Position numbers and translations under genes: made by a program. The notes below the pieces were generated by a model. That model worked only from the letters and a program-made list of their open reading frames with translations, had not been told where the DNA came from and made no database searches. From assembly GCA_007922195.1 (NCBI GenBank), contig ML681963.1, positions 58,910,008 through 58,974,007 of the forward strand: a stretch of 64,000 bases of DNA, written 5' to 3'. This document shows, piece after piece, positions 56,871-64,000 of the stretch; the stretch's first letter is position 1; every line of letters starts with the position of its first letter. This DNA is from Podocnemis expansa (taxonomy: Eukaryota > Chordata > Testudines > Podocnemididae).

Positions 56871-58490
56871 CCCTGTCCCTTCATTCACCTGCATCACCCC
56901 ATCTGCTCTTCAACCACCCACTGTCCCCTCTCCACTCCTGTCCTTTCCCCTTCACCTCCTCCAGCCCCTCACGCCCCTGTTCCCCCATGCAGCCCAGTCC
57001 CTTTCCAGCCCCCTTGCAGCTCTGGCTCCAAGAAGTCAAGCCTGGACCAGGCTGCATCCCCCAGCCTGCAAACAAAGGCAGCTGCAGTAGCTTGGGGAGT
57101 AGGGTAGGGGAATGTCAGTCAGACCTAGTCAATCCTCCCCCTGCAGCTGCGGGCATGACCAGGAGGCTACTGATAGCAGGGGTATGAGAAGGTCTCACAA
57201 ACATTCCCTCCAAGAAGTGCCTATCTGGGAGCAGAAACAGTCAGCTGGGGCTGGATTTTGGTGGGGGAGGAGGGTCTTAGCCAGAGGCCCAGAGTTTCAA
57301 TCCCTAAAGCTCATGCTTTAGTCAAGCCTTGGAGCTAGCATAGTGAATTATACTACACATTGGGATCTTAGCCTAACTTTTCCCCATACGCTGAAAATGA
57401 GGCGACCAAGAGTTGAAAGGAATTAAAAACACTACTTTAAATCACAGGATTCTATATAGAGTATGTAAGAGTGAAGAGGCGCTGCTTTCAAAACTCACTT
57501 GTTTGTCATGATACATAGACCCCTGTGTGGATACAAACATTTGGCTGCATCCATGATAATTATATCTCAGTCATGAGCCACACTTCACCTTTTATTTATA
57601 TGTATCTATGTCTTGACCCCACAAGCACCCAATAGCAGCAGTTCCCAAGTGGGTGTCTGGGGCTGCACAATGAAGGCATGAACTGGTTTCAGAGGGACCA
57701 CAAGCCCCATAGGGCTGATGTCTTGAGCTCCAGGGTCCACGCCCTAAGCTCCGGTGCCACCTGTGGGGCTTTAGCCCCACAGACGATGCTAAGCTCAGGT
57801 TTTTGGGCCTCAGCCCTACAGGCAGACCCCTGAAATTGCAATACTCTGGCCCTCAGTTCTAGAGCCTTGACCAAATAAAAGAATTTGTATCAGCATTCAA
57901 TCTGTGAACCACAAAGAGGATAAACAATACAACTGAATTCTCAGCTATAAAGTGGATATTTGTGAATTTGCAGGACTAATGATACAGCTTTCCTGATTTC
58001 AGCCTTTCACTAGAAATCTGTGTTTATCCCAGATTTATATTTGTAACCATACACTCTTGCTTTTAATGCTGTGCTGCCTTTTTTTCCAAGTCTTAGTTGT
58101 CTGAAACTTGTTGCTGAAATTTGTTCCGGTTTGCCATTTGGGGTTTATGAAGTAGGGTTTTAACACTTTTGCTCTGGTTTCTCAGTAACCTCTGTGGTTT
58201 TCAGACTAATGGACAAAGGAGAATGCTATATGATTAGACATTGTTTTACTCATTTCTAGAGCTGAACAAATAATAAATTTTTCATTTTACCACCAAACAA
58301 AAAAAAATTATGTTGATCTAAAACATTTGATTTTCTCAGTGAAACAAACGACTGAAAAAATCTTTTTGTGTTTGTTTGGCCCAAAAATTAACCATTTTGT
58401 TTTGATTTTAAGCCTTTTTTTATGTTAAAAACAAGGGATATTTGGAAGTACCATTCACAAATCCATAAGAGGAGAAGGTGCCCTCTTATG
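56871..58490. other. Spacer with GC-rich low-complexity block, no gene recognised
   Basis: 56880-57080 is C-rich with overlapping Pro/Ser frames. 57640-57870 is GC-rich with near-repeats GGGCTTTAGCCCCACAG and GGGCCTCAGCCCTACAGG, probably a repeat fragment. 58255-58440 is AAATTT-rich. No gene pattern. Confidence 0.45.
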
Positions 58491-58492
58491 CC

Positions 58493-58618
58493 CTATAGTT
58501 CAGTGGTTAGGGCACTCACTTGGGATGGGGGGAGATGGGTTCAAATCACTAATCTGGAATAGGGATTGGAATCTAGGTCTCCATTATCCTAGGTAAGTGC
58601 CCCCAATGACCAGATGAT
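58493..58618. repeat. Inverted pair of tRNA-like sequences
   Basis: CTATAGTTCAGTGGTTAGGG, then CACTCACTTGGGATG and GATGGGTTCAAATC look like the A box and B box of a tRNA promoter. Immediately after, the reverse complement follows (GGAATCTAGGTCTCC...TAGGTAAGTGCCCCCAATGA). Sequence and spacing suggest a tRNA-derived SINE-like dimer. No intact cloverleaf is evident, so this is not called a tRNA gene. Confidence 0.55.
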
Positions 58619-58732
58619 ACGCCAATCTGGTAAAGGTTTCTCTCAATATCTCTTCTTGAAGCTATTCCATTTTGTGTAAATACTTATATATTTATGGAAG
58701 GGCAGAAGGGACGAAAGAGAGACTCTTTAGAC

Positions 58733-58950
58733 CAGGGATTGGCAACCCAAAAGATAAGAAGAGCCATTAAAAAAAACCTTCAATAACCAAGTGTTTTGAG
58801 ATCCACAATGGGTGCAGCTTCCTGATCAGGGTTGGGGGGAGCTGGGAGCTGGACCAAGGCACCGGGAGTGTCGGTGGGGGGAACCAGAGCTGCAAAGGAG
58901 GCAGCCAAAGAGCCGCACATGGCTCTGGAGCTGCACGTTGCAGACCCCTG
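58733..58950 (-). mobile_element. hAT-type element with perfect 8-bp duplication
   Basis: Ends CAGGGATTGGCAACCC and the complement of CAGGGGTCTGCAACG. CTTTAGAC flanks it exactly (58725-58732 and 58951-58958). Interior AAAGAGCCGCACATGGCTC matches 5377-5762 in the opposite orientation. Confidence 0.93.
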
Positions 58951-59299
58951 CTTTAGACTGATGGTTAGATGTGGCAGCTGGGCCAAGGAACTGCTTATCT
59001 GTTATCCCTTATACAACCAATGAAATTGTTCCCTGTAAATTCAGTATACAATCAGGGAAGTGGTTGAGTTACCTCAGCTATCACAATGATCTAGGACCCA
59101 TGGTTTGACATAGGTATATGCTTTAATGTAGCTGTACACTGCAGAGGTATCATTTGTAAAGTCAAAGTGATTGAAAACTTGATCGTGAATCTCAGTGATG
59201 AACCTGGGATATTCTGAACAAAAAGAGGCCTCAACCATTGTTGTAGCTGTTTCCATTGCTTCACACTGTCTCAGACATTCTAGGTTATATATAACCTGG

Positions 59300-59410
59300 C
59301 TGCCCAGGCACTCACTTGGGGGGAAATTGAATTCAAGTTCCTGCTGCAGAGTGGGAACAGGGATCTACTTTTCCCACATTCTAGGTGAGTGACCTAACCA
59401 CCGAGCTATT
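59300..59410. repeat. Second inverted tRNA-like pair, weaker
   Basis: CCAGGCACTCACTTGGGG and GAATTCAAGTTCCTGC are followed by the reversed form GGGAACAGGGATC...CTAGGTGAGTGACCTAACC and ACCGAGCTATT. Same arrangement as 58493-58618, with the forward arm truncated at its 5' side. Confidence 0.5.
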
Positions 59411-59414
59411 GAGA

Positions 59415-60290
59415 ATACAGGGACCACTAACTCCAGTTCTGCCTCCTCTAGTTCTGTGAACAGATGACTAAGTCCTCTTGTAAAATTAACCTGTTTCTAA
59501 AAACAAAACAAAACCCTAATTTGTGAATTTGACACAAATTCACAAATATTTTTGTTGACCCCCAGATACCATTCTTCAGTGAATAAACTATTAATCTGAA
59601 AAATTTCACTCAACTCTGCTTATTTCTTTGCTGGATCCAGTTCTGTTTGCACAATTTGTTTTTACTCCTGACTCCAGAATTGGAAGGGCTGCATCCTTAT
59701 TTCACATGGTTTTCCTGTACAATTCCCCCAAACATGTTTTTGCTGTTATGGGCAAAAGAAGACAAGAGAGGGTAATCAAAGAAATGTAGCATATATTGCC
59801 TGTGACCTTTTTTTTTAGGCAAGTGTGTAGTTTGTAACATCTCTAAAATTTCCTTCAGCTCTGGGTTTGGAAACGTCTGGGTTGAGTTTTTAAAATTTCT
59901 GTAATTATCAAATTCTATTTTACTGTTTTATTACTTAAACTTACTATTATCATACAGTAAAAATAATAACAGCATTTCAGAAGGTCAAGTAGTTCAGAAA
60001 AGGCCTTTGATCTTGTGCATATTATAGAACTACTGATGTGCTTTGGAGAATGAATGACTTTCACAGTTATCATTGGGAGAATAAAGGAGATTAAGAAGTA
60101 TGTGTTGGAACACAAGAAATCTGCAAGCCATCTCTTAGCCAAGAGAAGCTAAATACAAATTACCTGAGCAAAATGATTAAAAGCCTTGTTCTCCCCAAGC
60201 ATTTATAATCTAGGCAAATGTGATATCATTTTACAATAATAAATTTAGATCTTTAATGGGTGTGGAATGTACATGAGCAACATGTCTCAA
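59415..60290. other. Spacer, no gene recognised
   Basis: AT-rich, no frames of note. Confidence 0.5.
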
Positions 60291-60419
60291 ATAACAAGTT
60301 ATGAGCTAAGTAATCATTCTTTCTTCGTCAAGTGCTTGCTCATGTTCACTCTCAATTTAAGTAACTCACCAGCAGTGTCACTGGGGGCAGTCAGGAGTCA
60401 TGAACAACACTTGAAGCAC

Positions 60420-61660
60420 TGCTCTGCCAAAGCCAGCATCGTCATGAGCTTGCTATGTTATGGCACAGTGGGATGCAGAAGTATGTACTGATGACCAGGT
60501 AGCAGCTCTGCAGGTGTATTGAGGCATGCATTTGAAAGGTCGTTGATGATCTTTCAGCCCTTGTTGAGTGGGCTGTTAAAGATGCCTTTGGCACAACTCC
60601 AGCCTACTTGTAACAAGCCCATGTACAGGCTGTGGTCCACATTGAGATTCGCCGCAAAGCCATCAGCAGTCCCTTCATCAGTCTGCAAGTGCCATAAGAA
60701 TTACACATAGTTATGAAAGGATTTGATTCTGTCAATATAAAACTCTAGGGCCTCTCTCATGTTGAGGGTAGGCATATGCCTCTCCTCACTGTAGCTGTGA
60801 GGCTTGGGACAGAAGGCTGGAAGGAATATGTTATGGTTATGGTGAAAATGAGAGACCATGTTAAGTAAAAAGGTTTGGTGCAAGTATAGCTGGACGTTGC
60901 CCTTGTAGAACATAATGGAGGGAGGTTCTGAGGTTAATGTTTTAATCTTCAAAACCCTCCTTTGTGGATATAATAGCTAGCAGGAATGCAACCATCTGGG
61001 ATAGGTGCATAAGGTGACATGAGTCTAGGGGCTCAAAGGGAGTCCCACTAGCTATGTCTACACTAGCAAACTAGTTCAAATTAAGGAGCATTAATTTGAG
61101 CCCTATCTATACTAGGCTTTACATAGTTGGAACTAAAAAATTTTTTAGTTTGAACTAAACAAAGGTTAGTTTGAACTAGTTCAGCTAGTTAGTCCGAACT
61201 GCTTAGTGCAAACTTATTTGAAAATTTAGTTTGAACTAGCATGGTGTAGTCATGCTAGTTCAAACTAAATAAGTTTGAACTAGTGGTTAGTTTGAACTAA
61301 CTGCTTTTTTTAGTTCGAACTAACTTTTAGTTCAAACTAAAAAGTTAGTTCAAACTAAAAAAAAAGTGCAGCTAGTGTGAACTAACATAATGCAGTTAGT
61401 TCGAACTAACTTTGAACTACTTAGTTTGGACTAATCAAGTCCGAACTAAGCTTTTAGGTGTAGACATAGCCAGTGAATCTAGAGAGGACTAAATTCGGAT
61501 TCTACTGGCAAAAGGGATCTCACATTAGTGGAAAGAGCTCCTCCAAGCCCTTGAGAAATCTGGCCATCATTTTGTGTGAGAACACTTTAATAGGTGTTCG
61601 GCTCAGTACCCCAGCAGGTGAATCATTTTCGCTTTAGTCCAGTAAGTGAGGCTGATGGAC
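60420..61660 (-). pseudogene. DIRS tyrosine recombinase, split and inactive
   Basis: The enzyme of this family recombines the circular DNA copy into the genome. N-terminal remnants on the minus strand are YWTKAKMIHLLG (61640-61600) and PIKVFSHKMMARFLKGLEEL (about 61585-61525). After the MITE come VAFLLAI-like and RRV pieces around the first catalytic Arg (60961-60953, with a one-base frameshift), then the open 83-codon stretch TLTSEPPSIMFYKGNVQLYL...FCPKPHS...LNMREALEFYIDRIKSF (60952-60701), and finally CRAATWSSVHT and SHCAIT (60500-60455). The nucleophilic Tyr expected after His in the last motif is Cys here (codon TGT, 60467-60465). So the recombinase has lost its nucleophile, besides the stops and frameshifts. 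Confidence 0.85.
61050..61471. mobile_element. Harbinger-type MITE, AGTTCGAACT subfamily, inside DIRS
   Basis: Ends AGCTATGTCTACAC and the complement of GGCTATGTCTACAC. The interior is a dense series of GTTAGTTTGAACTAAC-type palindromes (61130-61440), many separated by only 5-15 bases. It interrupts the recombinase coding sequence. Flanking ACT and AGT agree at 2 of 3 bases. Confidence 0.88.
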
Positions 61661-61832
61661 CACTTCCTCTTCTCTAATTATGATCTGCTAGACTTGTGCT
61701 CAGCAGGCTTCTTTCCTCCTGACTCAGTCATGGAGCATCCATGCTGTCAGGGAGGCCAGTATAGGGAGGTCAGTTCTGAATGGAGCAGGCAACCTTGATC
61801 CTAGGACAAAAGTCCAGTTATGACAGAAGCAT

Positions 61833-62460
61833 TCATTTCCTCAGCCCTGCCAGTTCAAGTATCATCACAAACCAATGCTGTCGAGGCCATGCTGTGGTCA
61901 CTAGGATGACCTGTGCTTTGTCCCTCTTCACCTTTAGAAGAGCTTTGTGAGTTAAAGGTATCGAAGGTAAGACATACATAAAACTCCCTGACCAGAAGAG
62001 GGGAAAGGCATCAGTTAATGAGCGTTCTCTGACCCATTGGCATGAACCAAATGGATAGCATGTTCTGCTTTCTCTGGCAGCAAGAGGTCTCCTTGGGAAT
62101 TGCCCCACCTTTAGAAGAGGTGAATGGCCACCTTTGGGTAGAGCAACCACTCATGGTGAGAGTAAAAAGACCTGCTGGGAGGGTCCTCTAAAAAGTATTG
62201 CTGACCACCATGAGATGCACCAGTTCCAAGAGAACACTGTGACTGACACAAAAATCCCATAAATGTATAGCTCCCCAGCAGAGGATTGTGTATCAGGCCC
62301 CACCCGGTCTGTAGATATAGCACATGGAGGCCACACTGTGAGTACCTACACTGCCTAGCAGGAGAGATGTGGCAGGAAAACCTCACAGGCTAAGTGAATT
62401 GCCTTGTGTTTCCTGATGTTGACATGTAACACCAGTTCTCTGGTAGTCCATGTTCCCTTG
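61833..62460 (-). pseudogene. DIRS RNase H region
   Basis: Degrades the RNA strand during reverse transcription. Minus-strand pieces in order: LVLHVNIRKHKAIHLAC (62458-62410), AIHLWDFCVS (about 62285-62255), HHEWLLYPKVAIHLF (62160-62115), RWG-NSQGDLL after a stop, RESRTCYPFGSCQWVRERSL (about 62075-62015), then FPLFWSGSFMYVLPSIPLTH and DKAQVILVTTAWPRQHWFVM (62005-61865). The last segment, with 'VILV..AWPRQHWF', is very characteristic of DIRS pol proteins. Stops and at least two frameshifts interrupt it. Confidence 0.85.
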
Positions 62461-62537
62461 GTTCTAGGGGGCTTAAGGGAACCCCCCATCCTAAATCTGA
62501 GGCACCTGAGATCAGTGAAGCTGACAACTGGAGTGCC

Positions 62538-62816
62538 TCAAAGGACATTTCTGAGAGCATTTAGGATAATCTCATCCAACACAGCAGGGAAGTATCTATT
62601 TTGTGGAGGGATCATGAATATCCTGTCCAGGTGACGTCTGGCTGGTGAGTATACTGATGCCAGCCGCAGCTGTAGGGCCTTAAGGCGCAGTCTGGCATGC
62701 TGAACCATGTAAGTGCATGCTGCCATGTGGGCTAGCAAGGTGAGGCATACCCTCACTGTTGTGAGAGAGCGGGCTAAAATGTAGGCTATAGTCTTCTTGA
62801 TGATGACAGGGTACAT
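62538..62816 (-). pseudogene. DIRS reverse-transcriptase thumb region
   Basis: Ninety-two open codons: ARSLTTVRVCLTLLAHMAAC, TYMVQHARLRLKALQLRLAS and RHLDRIFMIPPQ. This matches the segment between the polymerase palm and RNase H in DIRS proteins. The palm with its catalytic aspartates is not present; gag sequence lies directly upstream, so an internal deletion of 1 kb or more is likely. Confidence 0.75.
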
Positions 62817-63411
62817 AGGCCAAAGGACCGCAGGGTTACCCTCATATAATTCATGCAGTACAGTCTAGAGTCCATCCATTTGGTGAAGAGGACCATTCCA
62901 TCAAAGAGAAAGTCCTGGATTGACTGCTGGGCCTGTGACAGAAGGTCTGAGTATTGTATTTTGGTGAAATATAATCAGACTAGCTGCAATGCATCAAAAA
63001 TGACAGGGAAAAATCAAAAGGGACTTTATAAAATACTCATTTTAAGTGATTAATAGCTCTTTAATTACAACATTTTTTCAAAAGTTTTATGGTCAGCTAA
63101 AACTTTTCCTTGCTAGTTCATATCCTTCACAAAAACTTTCAGATTTTCATGGTTTCTTCCCCGAGTGAGCACCACATACAATTGTCTGAAGAGTCAGCAT
63201 GAAATAATGGAAACAGCTGACAGCATAGCTGAAAGCTTTATAATTCTGACAAGTTCCAAAGGGGCAGCCATGTCACCAGAGTGAACTATCCCTGAGTTTC
63301 ACTGGCTGTCACTGTCCAGTTTTAAATCTTCAGCCATTTCGTGTTTATGAATGACAATGAGGTATGCAGCTACACTAAGGTATATATCTGTGCCATGCCA
63401 AGACTCCTAGG

Positions 63412-63488
63412 CCATTGTGATGTCAGAGGTGACTCAACCAATTGCTGTCAAGAAGCAATTGGTTGAGTCACCTCTGACATCACAATGG
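63412..63488. repeat. Perfect 35-bp hairpin
   Basis: 63412-63446 and 63454-63488 are perfect reverse complements, separated by GTCAAGA. The arms begin CCATTGTGATGTCAGAGG and each contains TGACTCA, an AP-1-type word. No coding sequence. See findings. Confidence 0.97.
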
Positions 63489-63566
63489 TCTGTTACATGG
63501 TACACTTCACATCACACATGCGCACATAGAAAATTAGTACAGTAGATATTGAGAGGCAGCATACTC

Positions 63567-63597
63567 AGGTCCCTTCCAACCCTATGATTCTATGATA
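63567..63597 (+). repeat. CR1 3' tail fragment
   Basis: CAGGTCCCTTCCAACCCTAT followed by GATTCTATGAT, the terminal CR1 sequence with one and a half end heptamers. Confidence 0.75.
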
Positions 63598-64000
63598 TGG
63601 AACCTTTATTGAAGAGAAACTGAAACTAATCATACAGATTTTCCTACTACCTAAGCAACCCTCCCACTATCACTATGGCAACCCCAATGGCCTAAGGTAA
63701 CCCAAAACACTACACTGAAGACTGCAGCCACAAAGCCCTTCTTATCATCACCACTGATGTCATGGTCCTGGCTGCAGAGTCTGCTGCATTGGAGGCTGCT
63801 TGCAGGAATGCCTCAGCCATCATTCTCCCCTCCTAGATGGCCTCAAACTTTTGTCTGGAAGGGTACATCAATGAGTCTGTGAACTTTTCTAAGACCTGAA
63901 AGATATTAAAATGGTACCTGCCCAGCAGCAGCTGCTGGTTCACTACTCGTAGCTGCAGGCTATCAGCAGAATAAATTTTGCACCCAGATAAGTCCAGCCT

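Larger units (their letters stand above)
63005..63690. other. Composite insertion inside DIRS gag
   Basis: DNA that separates the two gag blocks. It contains a PLE-terminus start (TTCCAAAGGGGCAGCCATGT, 63254-63273), the hairpin at 63412-63488 and a CR1 3' tail at 63567-63597. Exact insertion boundaries are not resolved. Confidence 0.55.
60300..64000 (-). mobile_element. DIRS-like tyrosine-recombinase retrotransposon, open at the right edge
   Basis: Minus-strand blocks in element order: gag (64000-63690 and 63005-62820), reverse-transcriptase thumb (62816-62538), RNase H (62460-61833) and tyrosine recombinase (61660-60420). This order and the recombinase in place of an integrase identify the DIRS class, which inserts by site-specific recombination and usually leaves no target duplication. 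The reverse-transcriptase core between gag and thumb is missing. The copy is interrupted by a Harbinger MITE (61050-61471) and by about 0.7 kb of other repeats (63005-63690). Frames are broken throughout. Confidence 0.85.
62820..64000 (-). pseudogene. DIRS gag-like protein, interrupted
   Basis: Structural protein of the element. From the right edge, minus strand: YSADSLQLRVVNQQLLLGRY, FNIFQVLEKFTDSLMYPSRQ, then KFEAI, a stop, and MMAEAFLQAASNAADSAAR, MIRRALWLQS (64000-63690). After an interruption at about 63690-63005 it resumes as QAQQSIQDFLFDGMVLFTK and SRLYCMNYMRVTLRSFGL (about 62950-62820). Its start is outside the window. Confidence 0.75.

Noticed and set aside
58493..58618. A tRNA gene
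   Set aside because: A- and B-box-like words are present, but the sequence is followed directly by its own reverse complement and no full cloverleaf is visible.
63412..63488. A microRNA precursor
   Set aside because: The stem is perfect, without the bulges usual in conserved animal precursors, and there is no expression or conservation evidence. Kept only as a hairpin.
1..64000. Endogenous retrovirus or other virus-derived genes
   Set aside because: No retroviral gag, pol or env pattern was seen. The reverse-transcriptase-related sequences belong to CR1, Penelope-like and DIRS elements.

Overview
This window looks like gene-free, transposon-packed nuclear DNA from a sauropsid. A turtle is the most likely source: the mix of CR1 LINEs, two kinds of Penelope-like element (PLE), a DIRS-type tyrosine-recombinase retrotransposon, short hAT elements and PIF/Harbinger elements with TTATTTCGAAATAA-type palindromes is typical of turtle genomes. 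That assignment rests on memory of those families, not on a search. I found no convincing host protein-coding exon, rRNA gene, functional tRNA gene or CRISPR array. Nearly every open frame that can be explained is a mobile-element fossil.

Layout. 1-6060 holds fragments: PLE termini, an old CR1 (3150-4225) and hAT pieces. 6067-9740 is the centrepiece, a two-gene PIF/Harbinger transposon with a DDE transposase on the plus strand, a Myb/SANT-like DNA-binding protein on the minus strand facing it, terminal inverted repeats, a 3-bp TAG target duplication and dense palindromes inside both ends. The transposase carries a stop codon and appears to lack its first catalytic-aspartate block. 12255-13056 is a young 5'-truncated CR1 with about 240 uninterrupted codons. 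18600-20365 is a degraded PLE carrying a hAT insertion. 36985-37490 and 44035-46208 are further PLE copies with GIY-YIG endonuclease remnants; the second is bounded by a 12-bp target duplication and carries two Harbinger MITEs. 60300-64000 is a minus-strand DIRS-like element that runs off the right edge, with gag, reverse-transcriptase thumb, RNase H and tyrosine recombinase blocks, itself interrupted twice.

Three patterns tie the window together. First, at least nine MITEs share the Harbinger terminal sequence GGCTATGTCTACAC. Some are plain internal deletions of the 6067-9740 type; others keep only the ends and a piece of the Harbinger leader while the internal palindrome has changed (TTATTTCGAAATAA, TTGTTTCGAAACAA, TTAATTCGAATTAA, TTAGTTCGAACTAA, TTAAATCGATTTAA). 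Second, the terminal sequence of the PLE at 44035-46208 recurs as short head-to-head units without coding sequence, five of them with good 12-15-bp target duplications, so these units moved by themselves. Third, small hAT elements are recognisable by terminal repeats plus 8-bp duplications (four perfect).

Nesting gives a relative history: Harbinger MITEs sit inside the PLE, inside a PLE-derived unit and inside the DIRS element, so Harbinger activity is the latest visible layer. The stretches without entries below 300 bases are ordinary AT-rich spacer.
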